Virus record (IMG/VR): IMGVR_UViG_3300031787_010241
Span: 101,623-165,622 of that record
DNA length: 64,000 nt
Direction: 5' to 3' (one strand)
Source: a virus
Shown here piece by piece: positions 7,891 through 15,055 of the stretch (its first letter is position 1; the number at the start of each line of letters is the position of its first letter). The position numbers and the translations under genes are program-made. The notes under the pieces are model-generated. The model saw only the letters and a program-made list of their open reading frames with translations, made no database searches and was not told where the DNA came from.

Positions 7891-8430
7891 TTATCGGTAA
7901 GTATTAAAAAAATAGTTCGGTATTTTAAGGTGAGACATATCAACCCTTACCGAGTTGACAGGTTTTAATTTGGTTGAAAAGTTTTTTAATCTTGAGCTAT
8001 TACCCCCATCCCATACCGATGGATTGTAAATCATAAAGACATTTGTAATACCAAATGGGGTATCATATTTTTGTGGTATAAGGGGGTCAATTAACCAAAC
8101 ATATTTAACTTTTCCTATTTCCATAAAGGCGTTATATCCACCCCTTGAAAATCCATAAACTTCAGTAACAACCCCATTTGGTGAAACCTTTTTTATAATT
8201 TCATCACACTTTTGTCTTGATAATTGGTAATCGGCGTAAATAACATTATTACAATTTAGGTGCAATGAGGCCTTATCAACCATGTATTCCGCACCATAAC
8301 TAGTGCTTGGTTTTCCACCCCAAACAATTACCCACTCATTAGATTTTGTGTTATTTTGTGAGACAATATATTTTTGAGAATGTGAAACCAAACTCAATAA
8401 TATAAAAAATATTATAATAATTTTATTCAT
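7891..8430 (-). CDS. Secreted alpha/beta-hydrolase-like protein
   Basis: A 179-aa protein with signal peptide (MNKIIIIFFILLSLVSHSQ). GFSRGGYNAF near residue 92 matches the nucleophile elbow G-x-S-x-G of alpha/beta hydrolases, followed by an Asp in WLIDPLIP and a late His in DMSHLKIP that could complete a Ser-Asp-His triad. This would be an exported esterase or lipase-like enzyme; the substrate is unknown. It starts at the thyA stop codon (TAATG). The family is shorter than usual, so a degenerate hydrolase is possible. Confidence 0.62.
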   Translation of the reverse strand: MNKIIIIFFILLSLVSHSQKYIVSQNNTKSNEWVIVWGGKPSTSYGAEYMVDKASLHLNCNNVIYADYQLSRQKCDEIIKKVSPNGVVTEVYGFSRGGYNAFMEIGKVKYVWLIDPLIPQKYDTPFGITNVFMIYNPSVWDGGNSSRLKNFSTKLKPVNSVRVDMSHLKIPNYFFNTYR

Positions 8431-9734
8431 TAGTTGGATAGTGGTGCCTTAATTGCTGGATGTGATTGATAGTTTTCTAACTTATAAACCAATTCAACCG
8501 GCTCTAAACTACTATGTTCTATTACTAAATTTGGTAATTCAAATGGTTCTCTACCAATCTGTTCTTTTGCTTGTTCAATATGGTTGAGGTATAAATGGGT
8601 ATCACCCAAATTTCCAATCAATTCATCAGGTACCATATTAACTTCTTTGGCAATTATTGTTAATAGTAATCCGTATGATGCTATATTGAATGGGAGCCCC
8701 AATAATGTGTCGACGGAACGTTGATTCCACATTAATGAGATTGCTCTGGTTGGAATCTTTTTACTTGCGTAATTATTGTCCCAATCTTTCTCTGCGTGAT
8801 GGGGGTCAAATTTAATTTCTTCAGAATTTGGTGGTAATGGAGACGCTGTACCTCCATAACTCATTGGGTCTGAATTATAAATGTTTCTTTTTTCATCATA
8901 ACTCAACTCTCTTGTATAAACTTGAAATCCATAATGACAAGGTGGAAGAACCATTTGGTCTAATTCACCTACATTCCAAGCTGAAACCATTAGTCGTCTT
9001 GAGTCTGGGTTTGTTTTGAGTTCGTTAATGAGGATTGCTATTTGGTCTATAACTGTTTGGTCTGCCTCATCATAAATGTTTTCATATGAACCATCTGTTG
9101 ATAGATACATTTTCTTTTTAGTCCATCTTCTCCATTGTTTCCCATAGATGGAACCCAATTCCCCATATTTTTTAGCAAACCCATCATCCGTTTTTATTTT
9201 GTTGATGAATTCTTCCATTGTGTCCGGCCAATCACCTTTGAATTCATTAGTTTTACTGATGTAGTTTTTGAAAGCGTCTCCGTCCCAGATATGACAATTA
9301 TTGTCAACAAGGTATTTGATGTTAGTATCACCTCTCAAGAACCATAACAACTCGGTTACCATTGTTTTAAACGCCATCTTCTTTGTTGTAAGAAGTGGGA
9401 ATCCGTTTTTCATATTATGACGGATGGTGTAACCAAAAATTGATTTGGTTCCAGTTCCAGTCCTGTCACTCTTCGTACAACCAAAATCCAAAATTGTTTG
9501 GAGTAGGTCTTGGTATTGTTTGTCTAATGTATTAGTCATAACTTGTTTTTTAATATAACCTCTATTTTCTTTATAGACATAAAGAATTTCATCATCTTGT
9601 ATTTCAGGAAACCCATGTTGATATGTTTCAACTATAATTGATTTCCAATTACCTTCCATTGGCACATAACTAACTTCTGTCGGATTATCTAAATTGATTA
9701 GAAATGTTGGTTGTGTTACTTGTATTTTACTCAT
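8430..9734 (-). CDS. thyA: Thymidylate synthase with N-terminal extension and insert
   Basis: A 434-aa folate-dependent thymidylate synthase that methylates dUMP to dTMP. Phosphate-binding DRTGTGT is at about 90-96, catalytic Cys266 is in LPPCHYGFQV, and SRRLMVSAWN is the conserved Arg loop. Two departures from the usual 264-316 aa: residues 1-66 form an extra N-terminal domain of unknown role, and about 60 residues (272-330, charged, His-Asp rich) are inserted after the catalytic Cys before the TRAISLMWNQRSVD block. A start at residue 66 (MTNTLDKQYQ) would give a conventional N-terminus. Phage thyA genes sustain dTTP supply during replication. Confidence 0.95.
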   Translation of the reverse strand: MSKIQVTQPTFLINLDNPTEVSYVPMEGNWKSIIVETYQHGFPEIQDDEILYVYKENRGYIKKQVMTNTLDKQYQDLLQTILDFGCTKSDRTGTGTKSIFGYTIRHNMKNGFPLLTTKKMAFKTMVTELLWFLRGDTNIKYLVDNNCHIWDGDAFKNYISKTNEFKGDWPDTMEEFINKIKTDDGFAKKYGELGSIYGKQWRRWTKKKMYLSTDGSYENIYDEADQTVIDQIAILINELKTNPDSRRLMVSAWNVGELDQMVLPPCHYGFQVYTRELSYDEKRNIYNSDPMSYGGTASPLPPNSEEIKFDPHHAEKDWDNNYASKKIPTRAISLMWNQRSVDTLLGLPFNIASYGLLLTIIAKEVNMVPDELIGNLGDTHLYLNHIEQAKEQIGREPFELPNLVIEHSSLEPVELVYKLENYQSHPAIKAPLSN

Positions 9735-10068
9735 AACTTTCTATTGTTTCGTTGAAATATATTAAATCTTTACCAATAGTTTTTTTGAAACATTTTTCTA
9801 TTTTAGGCACAGGATTTGATTTATCCATCACGCCATTTTTAGCCCATCCGTGGTCACAACTAAAATAATGAATATTTCCATTATTTTGATAAACCTCATA
9901 ATCATAATCTTGCCACGAAATAGTATGTATATCCTCAAGTTTATCAGGTGTACCTTCCCAAGAAAAAGCCTTTGGTATAATAACTTCTTTTCTAGTATAT
10001 TGTTTTCCCTTATACTCTATATAATGTGTGTATTCAATTTTTTTAATTAGCCTACGTATTTCATTCAT
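9727..10068 (-). CDS. 113-aa hypothetical protein
   Basis: Begins MNEIRRLIKKIEYTHYIEYK. Basic N-terminus, then aromatic-rich segments (ISWQDYDYEVYQNNGN) and CDHGWAKNG. No family recognised. It overlaps thyA by 8 nt, so it may be coupled to it. Confidence 0.68.
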   Translation of the reverse strand: MNEIRRLIKKIEYTHYIEYKGKQYTRKEVIIPKAFSWEGTPDKLEDIHTISWQDYDYEVYQNNGNIHYFSCDHGWAKNGVMDKSNPVPKIEKCFKKTIGKDLIYFNETIESYE

Positions 10069-10074
10069 AACTTT

Positions 10075-10362
10075 CTATTTTAATCTAATTTCAACAGCAT
10101 TATCATTATAAACCATTCCCATCCAAACCTTATCACCATCTACTTTGGTATAAATCTTCAACCCCCACTTTTCAGAGAACTCTGGGTCTGTTTTACATTT
10201 GTTGATGAACTCTTCTTTCATTAGTGTTGGTAACTTAATTGATGTAGGACCAATCCCATCATATTCTGAAGTTTCAATACTACTCCAATATCTCTCATAC
10301 ACCTCATCAATAATCTGTTGTTGTTCTTTATTCATGACTTTGATAGGTTGTTCCGTTTTCAT
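10075..10362 (-). CDS. 95-aa hypothetical protein
   Basis: Begins MKTEQPIKVMNKEQQQIIDE; an internal Met at residue 10 is a possible alternative start. It contains FINKCKTDPEFSEKWGLKIY, a segment also seen in part in thyA (FINKIKTDDGFAKKYG), which may be a shared small motif or coincidence. It overlaps the upstream gene by 35 nt. Confidence 0.66.
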   Translation of the reverse strand: MKTEQPIKVMNKEQQQIIDEVYERYWSSIETSEYDGIGPTSIKLPTLMKEEFINKCKTDPEFSEKWGLKIYTKVDGDKVWMGMVYNDNAVEIRLK

Positions 10363-10633
10363 ATTTTTTAATTGTATTTTCTAATTCGTGAAACATTTGT
10401 TTTATTCTCATCCCAAGTTCATATGGGTCAGCGTGTTTAACGCTTTCAAGTGTTATTTTATGATTCGCTCTGAACCATTGTGGTGTCTTTGATTGTTTCT
10501 CCTGACCCCACATCCCTTCATATTTTCTATATCCCACATCATGCATTGTAACCAAACAATCAAATCTGATTTCACATACTCTTGTGGTGTCGGCGGTGAT
10601 TTCAGGTACCGGTGTTATTTCTGTATTATTCAT
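10328..10633 (-). CDS. 101-aa hypothetical protein
   Basis: Begins MNNTEITPVPEITADTTRVC. Contains a WFRANHKITLESV segment and a charged C-terminal helix. No domain recognised. Its start overlaps the stop of the 57-aa gene (ATGA) and its end overlaps the following gene by 35 nt. Confidence 0.66.
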   Translation of the reverse strand: MNNTEITPVPEITADTTRVCEIRFDCLVTMHDVGYRKYEGMWGQEKQSKTPQWFRANHKITLESVKHADPYELGMRIKQMFHELENTIKKYENGTTYQSHE

Positions 10634-10803
10634 ATTAATTCTAATTCGTGTTCATAAAAATAAGGACAGCACCACTTTGGGGTATCACATTTCAGTTTAA
10701 CCATTGTTCCTTTATAACAACCAGTTTCAACTACCGTTGCCATACCTGAGTATCTTGTCTTAATTCTGTCCCCTGTTTTGAGGTCGCCAAATGTTATTTT
10801 CAT
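10630..10803 (-). CDS. 57-aa Cys-containing small protein
   Basis: A 57-codon frame, MKITFGDLKTGDRIKTRYSG to HELELI, with ATGA overlap onto the next gene. It carries four Cys residues (ETGCYKG, KLKCDTPKWCC) and reads like a small beta-barrel: GDLKTGDRIKTRYSGMATVV is typical of a Tudor/SH3-type strand pair. A zinc or structural role for the Cys cannot be decided. Confidence 0.65.
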   Translation of the reverse strand: MKITFGDLKTGDRIKTRYSGMATVVETGCYKGTMVKLKCDTPKWCCPYFYEHELELI

Positions 10804-10814
10804 ATTCGTAATTA

Positions 10815-11093
10815 TTAGTTATTAATCCTATAATCAATAATCCCGTTTCTCACAAGTTTCTCTCTTTTGGAAAAACAATTACCTTCACCTCTAATATATC
10901 GTAATGAATAACTGCCATTGAAAGTGTCAATGAAAAAATCTGCGTCTTCAGGTAATGAATGTGATTCGCGTATCCATTCACCATTTATTTTCTGCATACT
11001 TATATCAAAGTTTTTTTCATTGACTGATTCTCCACAACCAGATAAAATAAAAACCGTTAACAAGACATAAAAAAAATGCCGAGTTATATTCAT
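10815..11093 (-). CDS. Small lipoprotein
   Basis: I start it at 11093 (MNITRHFFYVLLTVFILSGC) because this ATG directly follows the stop of the upstream gene. The lipobox LSGC gives a lipid-modified Cys at about residue 20. The mature part (about 72 aa) contains ENGEWIRESHSLPED-like text, typical of short Bacteroidetes lipoproteins measuring residual function unknown. It would be anchored in the cell envelope. Confidence 0.72.
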   Translation of the reverse strand: MNITRHFFYVLLTVFILSGCGESVNEKNFDISMQKINGEWIRESHSLPEDADFFIDTFNGSYSLRYIRGEGNCFSKREKLVRNGIIDYRINN

Positions 11094-11094
11094 A

Positions 11095-11343
11095 TTAATT
11101 TTCATCTTTTTCTTCGTAGTTATCAATTTCGTCTTGTTTCAATTCATATTGAGTGTTCACATAGTTCTCAAGTTCCTCGGCAATTTGAATGTACTTCAAC
11201 CTGAGTTCGTGAAACTTCTCATCCTTAATTTCTTCAAATGATGAATAATGACGGAAACAATAATCAAATCCCTCATCTCTCATCTTTGCGTTAAGGTAAG
11301 TCAAATCATCAAGTTCTTGGTGAAGGTCGTTAATATCTTTCAT
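11095..11343 (-). CDS. 82-aa acidic coiled-coil-like protein
   Basis: Begins MKDINDLHQELDDLTYLNAK; heptad-like and strongly acidic. The start is fixed by a TAAATTTG element 4 nt upstream, which itself overlaps the 3' end of the repeat protein gene. Function unknown. Confidence 0.7.
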   Translation of the reverse strand: MKDINDLHQELDDLTYLNAKMRDEGFDYCFRHYSSFEEIKDEKFHELRLKYIQIAEELENYVNTQYELKQDEIDNYEEKDEN

Positions 11344-11347
11344 TTTA

Positions 11348-11355
11348 CAAATTTA
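11348..11355 (-). promoter_or_regulatory. Host-type -7 element TAAATTTG
   Basis: TAAATTTG, 4 nt before the ATG at 11343, inside the end of the upstream gene. Predicted leaderless start. Confidence 0.5.
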
Positions 11356-12441
11356 AGCCTTTTTTAGTATTCCGTCAATAAGTGGAGTGTGTGATTCAGC
11401 ATCATAATGTATTGAATTAACACCAACATCTAAAACATTCTGAACAAGGTGGTCACACATATAAACATCGTGACTATATGTTTTAACATAATCATCCTCT
11501 TTAATCTTGAGCTTGTCGGTCACCTTATCTGATTCATCAAGAATTTGACTGACGATAACATCTTGGAGGGGACTTTCACCTTTTAATTTTCTAATTGATT
11601 TTATTTCAATCGGATTATCATTGTAATCAAGTGCTCCTGTTACAGGACGAAGCCTATGCGTTTTTGAATATCCAATTGTTTCAATGTCAACTGATAATAC
11701 CTCATCTATTATTTTATCTTCATCAATCAGTGTCCCATGACTAGTTTTTTCAACCTCAAAAGTTATGACAGCATCCGCCTCTACGCAGAATTGAGAACCT
11801 ACTTTGTCGGTTGTTTTCGCCTCGTTATTTAGGACCTCACCCAACCCTTGCGATATTGCTATGTCAGACCCGGATGTTGTTTCCACCTCGTTATTTAATA
11901 CATCGTCCACCTTCCACTGCCTTGGGGTGAGATGCATTTCCGTTGTTTCTATCTCGTTATTTAATACCTCATCCACCACAAATCTTGGTTTCCATCCATA
12001 ACCATCAGTTGTTTCTACCTCGTTATTTAGGACCTCATCCACCTGATAACGACGGTCTAACCTTCGATGAAGAGTTGTTTCTACCTCGCTATTTAATACC
12101 TCGTCCACCTTATCCCCAAAATTCATAACACTTCCAACGGTCTTGAATATCTTGTTTGGATACTTTGATTCAAGTTTTTGTTTCTTGGTTAAAATCATAT
12201 TAACCAGTTCACCTAATAAATACTGTTCCTTTTCAGCCTCCATTGAAAACATTGTTAGAGCCGTGGTAAAATGAGACCATCTCCACCAAAGGTGTTTGTC
12301 CACTTTGTGATATTCAAAATACCAATACCGATTCTCTCTGTCAATAAACCATACACTGTCGCGATAATAGATTATCTCAACTTTATAGATTTCATCTAAA
12401 AGATATTCGAATATTATATTTTTAATTTTATCTGATAACAT
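11353..12441 (-). CDS. Protein with 22-residue repeats
   Basis: A 362-aa protein. The N-terminal 110 residues are aromatic-rich (YWYFEYHKVDKHLWWRW). From residue 112 a unit VDEVLNNEVETT recurs with a period of exactly 22 residues (112, 134, 156, 178, 200), then in degenerate form near 223 and 246. Between conserved 12-residue cores are variable 10-residue spacers (for example LHRRLDRRYQ, DGYGWKPRFV, EMHLTPRQWK). The C-terminal 100 residues are a mixed charged domain. No family recognised. It lies 1 nt from the small basic gene at 12443. Confidence 0.78.
   Translation of the reverse strand: MLSDKIKNIIFEYLLDEIYKVEIIYYRDSVWFIDRENRYWYFEYHKVDKHLWWRWSHFTTALTMFSMEAEKEQYLLGELVNMILTKKQKLESKYPNKIFKTVGSVMNFGDKVDEVLNSEVETTLHRRLDRRYQVDEVLNNEVETTDGYGWKPRFVVDEVLNNEIETTEMHLTPRQWKVDDVLNNEVETTSGSDIAISQGLGEVLNNEAKTTDKVGSQFCVEADAVITFEVEKTSHGTLIDEDKIIDEVLSVDIETIGYSKTHRLRPVTGALDYNDNPIEIKSIRKLKGESPLQDVIVSQILDESDKVTDKLKIKEDDYVKTYSHDVYMCDHLVQNVLDVGVNSIHYDAESHTPLIDGILKKA
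11674..12108 (-). repeat. 66-bp coding repeat array, five good and two weak copies
   Basis: The 66-bp unit consists of a conserved stretch of about 36 bp encoding VDEVLNNEVETT and a variable stretch of about 30 bp. The conserved parts are nearly identical in DNA (cctcgttatttaatacctc on the plus strand). The pattern looks like repeat-spacer DNA but is in frame and protein-coding. Confidence 0.8.
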
Positions 12442-12442
12442 T

Positions 12443-12625
12443 TTAATCTCCGATTTGGCGCTCGGGTACGCTTGTTGGTTGTTTGTAATCGTTAGGAGAT
12501 TCGATGTCGTCAGTGTCTATTGTTTTTATGTTAGACAAACTTTGGAAGACATGAACCTTTACTCCAAAAATTTGAGCAATTTTTTGGATGACCTTTGTCT
12601 TGAAGTTAAACCATTTATTTTCCAT
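12443..12625 (-). CDS. 60-aa hypothetical protein
   Basis: Begins MENKWFNFKTKVIQKIAQIF and ends PERQIGD. The N-terminal half could be an amphipathic helix. No domain recognised. It overlaps the upstream gene by 11 nt. Confidence 0.6.
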   Translation of the reverse strand: MENKWFNFKTKVIQKIAQIFGVKVHVFQSLSNIKTIDTDDIESPNDYKQPTSVPERQIGD

Positions 12626-12878
12626 TGATGTAAATTTTTTCTTTTAGAAACATTAGTAATTGTTTTGACTCACTGATTGTTCTATCCTCCTTTGTAAAAA
12701 GTTCCAACTCATCGTCGGTTGCCAATTCACAAATCTTATCAAGTTCATCATCATTAATCCGAAAAACTTTCATCATAACTCCATCCATGAGACCAAATAC
12801 CCCGCGACCTGCGTCCATACTGTCCTGTTCTTGAAAATTGCTTTTGCGTTCTAACCTTGTCATATAATTAAATTTCAA
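12615..12878 (-). CDS. 87-aa hypothetical protein
   Basis: Begins MKFNYMTRLERKSNFQEQDS. Acidic C-terminal half with ICELATDDELELFTKED. No family recognised. Overlaps both neighbours by 11 nt. Confidence 0.66.
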   Translation of the reverse strand: MKFNYMTRLERKSNFQEQDSMDAGRGVFGLMDGVMMKVFRINDDELDKICELATDDELELFTKEDRTISESKQLLMFLKEKIYINGK

Positions 12879-13143
12879 ATAGTTTCTTTAGACATTCCAA
12901 TTGAGCTTCCTCATAGTTATCATAAACATAACTAGAAAATACCAATCCTTTATTTTCACTAAAATCTTTTACAAAAAATTTATATGTGTGTTTAGTTATT
13001 TGTTCTACAAACCCAAATAAATTTTTGTTTTCTCTAAACCATCTAAATGCTTGTTGATACAAAACATCATCAACATCGGGTATATCAAACCCATATTCTA
13101 TGAGCCGAATTTTCAGCTCATCCGATATAAAATCTTTATCCAT
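12868..13143 (-). CDS. 91-aa hypothetical protein
   Basis: Begins MDKDFISDELKIRLIEYGFD. The protein alternates acidic and aromatic residues (YVYDNYEEAQLECLKKLFEI at the end). No domain recognised. It is the first gene after a TATCTTTG promoter element. Confidence 0.7.
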   Translation of the reverse strand: MDKDFISDELKIRLIEYGFDIPDVDDVLYQQAFRWFRENKNLFGFVEQITKHTYKFFVKDFSENKGLVFSSYVYDNYEEAQLECLKKLFEI

Positions 13144-13157
13144 TTCTAATAATTTTA

Positions 13158-13165
13158 CAAAGATA
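13158..13165 (-). promoter_or_regulatory. Host-type -7 element TATCTTTG
   Basis: TATCTTTG on the minus strand 14 nt before the ATG at 13143, in the gap between two genes. Confidence 0.5.
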
Positions 13166-13167
13166 TA

Positions 13168-13443
13168 TCAAACATCCTTTTCAAACAAATAAAAGTCAGG
13201 TAAATTACCTGTTCTGTTGTGAAATTCAACGATTGACTTAATATCATCATCTGATATTATAAAATCCGGAGTTAGTTCTGACGAGCTAGATGAAATCATT
13301 TTTTCATTCTCATCAACAACAATTATATGTTGTGGGTTCGAGATTTTAGTTCTGTGATAAACATCTTTGGAATAAAAAGATAATTTTTTACCCATGAAGC
13401 TAACTCTCGATGGTGTATCCGTTTCAACTAATCTAATCTTCAT
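13168..13443 (-). CDS. 91-aa hypothetical protein
   Basis: Begins MKIRLVETDTPSRVSFMGKK. Contains a Ser run (ISSSSSELTPDF) and ends FYLFEKDV. No domain recognised. ATGA overlap with the upstream gene at 13440-13652. Confidence 0.66.
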   Translation of the reverse strand: MKIRLVETDTPSRVSFMGKKLSFYSKDVYHRTKISNPQHIIVVDENEKMISSSSSELTPDFIISDDDIKSIVEFHNRTGNLPDFYLFEKDV

Positions 13444-13652
13444 ATCTCTTCAATTGTACAGTCAGTTTTTTGTGCGAATGTCTTAATACCGTTTCCGTAT
13501 TCTCTCACCACAAGGGGAAAATCAATCAGAGATAAAGTATCACTGCTGATATTATTTAAAATAATTTCCCCTTGTGGTATAATAATTTTTTCACCCAAAA
13601 CAATGTCGGTCAAATTATGTTTTAGTTTTATAACATATAATTTTTTATCCAT
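13440..13652 (-). CDS. 70-aa hypothetical protein
   Basis: Begins MDKKLYVIKLKHNLTDIVLG. Beta-strand-like pattern with GEKIIIPQGEIIL. No family recognised. Coupled to the next gene through ATGA. Confidence 0.66.
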   Translation of the reverse strand: MDKKLYVIKLKHNLTDIVLGEKIIIPQGEIILNNISSDTLSLIDFPLVVREYGNGIKTFAQKTDCTIEEI

Positions 13653-13658
13653 AATAAT

Positions 13659-14363
13659 TTACTCCGATACTTGATACAAATTTAATAAGAATTTTTCCAT
13701 TTTTGACAAATTCATCGAAATATCTTTTGGTACGTGTGGTGGTGAAAATATTTCTTTAACATCTTCTTTGGTTCTTTTGGCCAGTTGGTAAATTGACTTT
13801 TTTTCTGTACCAACATTATACAAACCACTAGCACCTCCTTCAATTAATTTAATAACTAAATCAGAAATTACTGGTGTATAATCGGCGTTTGTCATCACAT
13901 CAGTCCAAGCACTATGATAAGGAAATGGATATGGTTTATGTGACAATCTACAAATCAAATAATTTTTCGCATGTTCTTTCAAATATTCATCAGCCAATAA
14001 TTTAGTGAACATATACCAAGTATGGTCAAACAATGGTTCGTCTTCTTCGGTTGCTTCTGTTACCGAATTTTGATAAAGGTAATCGGTCGATATATGAACC
14101 AACTTCTTTCCGTAGTCATCACAATACTCCGCCAAGTAAGTTACTAACTCGTAATTGGCTTTCCAATGTTTGTCCTTGTCATCCGAATACGTATCGGTGT
14201 TTGCAATACAATTAACAACCACATCGTAATCGTCCATTTTATTTTTCCACTCATCGAAATTATCAATTGTAATTTCATGTTCAGCCCTACACAAGTAGTC
14301 CCATCCCGTTTGTTTAACAATTTCACTTCCCAACTTCCCTTTTCCTAACACAATCGCTTTCAT
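13659..14363 (-). CDS. RmlD-like NAD(P)-dependent sugar reductase
   Basis: A 234-aa extended short-chain dehydrogenase. The Rossmann motif is GKGKLG near residues 7-12; NCIANTDTYSDDKD and HISTDYLYQN match the dTDP-4-dehydrorhamnose reductase (RmlD) family, and YMFTK near residue 137 gives the catalytic Tyr-x-x-x-Lys. RmlD reduces a 4-keto deoxysugar nucleotide. The protein is shorter than bacterial RmlD (about 290 aa), mostly at the C-terminal side. Next to it are a glycosyltransferase-like gene and RNA ligase, so it may modify a glycan on virion, DNA or host surface; substrate unknown. Confidence 0.85.
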   Translation of the reverse strand: MKAIVLGKGKLGSEIVKQTGWDYLCRAEHEITIDNFDEWKNKMDDYDVVVNCIANTDTYSDDKDKHWKANYELVTYLAEYCDDYGKKLVHISTDYLYQNSVTEATEEDEPLFDHTWYMFTKLLADEYLKEHAKNYLICRLSHKPYPFPYHSAWTDVMTNADYTPVISDLVIKLIEGGASGLYNVGTEKKSIYQLAKRTKEDVKEIFSPPHVPKDISMNLSKMEKFLLNLYQVSE

Positions 14364-14380
14364 ATTAAAAAAAATTATTG

Positions 14381-15055
14381 TTAATTTGATGATAAATCCA
14401 AATAAAAATTATTCTCTCTTCTTTGCTGTAAAAGAGCCCAATCCTCATTTCCATGAGACCTATTTGTCATTTCAACTTCATCCCCTTGTATTAAACCATG
14501 ATTATGATGAAATGGGTCAATGCCGGGTACAAAAACATTTCTACCTAATAATTTAGAAACTTCGGTGTATTCGTCATCACAAAAAAGAGCCTTATAAGAC
14601 GGATGATATACATATCCAAATCTATCATAATATTTTTTACCCATCACACAATATATGTCCAAAGAATCGGACCATCTTGGGGTCTGAAAATGTATCATAC
14701 AATCCAGACCATACTCCGATTTTTCAAATTGGTTTGCAATCAAATCATCATACCCATGAATAATTGGTGTCAAATCATCCTGTATATAGATTAAAATATC
14801 AAATTTTTCATCGTCCAAATCTGTGTTTATCGCATCTACTTTACTTTTATTATTTCTAAAATTTATCTTCTTCTTGATGGGTAATGACATCATAAACTCA
14901 ATAATTTCAGAATTATTCATAGTTTTATCATCTATATCAAGAGAAAAAACAAATTTAACATCGTGTTTAGCTGATAATTTATCTATAAATTTTTGTGTTG
15001 TTTGTTTAAACAACTCGGGTCTTCCTCTCGAGGGGTATTTAATTAAAATGTTCAT
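14381..15055 (-). CDS. GT-A-like glycosyltransferase
   Basis: A 224-aa protein beginning MNILIKYPSRGRPELFKQTT, the start seen in family 2-like glycosyltransferases, followed by a nucleotide-binding-like strand pattern and IYIQDDLTP, a candidate metal-binding DxD-type motif. FCDDEYTEVSKLLGR near residue 165 fits a C-terminal catalytic/acceptor region. No membrane segment. It overlaps RNA ligase by 4 nt (ATGA). Sugar donor and acceptor are unknown. Confidence 0.68.
   Translation of the reverse strand: MNILIKYPSRGRPELFKQTTQKFIDKLSAKHDVKFVFSLDIDDKTMNNSEIIEFMMSLPIKKKINFRNNKSKVDAINTDLDDEKFDILIYIQDDLTPIIHGYDDLIANQFEKSEYGLDCMIHFQTPRWSDSLDIYCVMGKKYYDRFGYVYHPSYKALFCDDEYTEVSKLLGRNVFVPGIDPFHHNHGLIQGDEVEMTNRSHGNEDWALLQQRRENNFYLDLSSN

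Noticed and set aside
11674-12108. CRISPR-like repeat-spacer DNA
   Set aside because: The 66-bp period is exactly 22 codons and in frame with a 362-aa gene. The repeats code for VDEVLNNEVETT and there are no cas genes.
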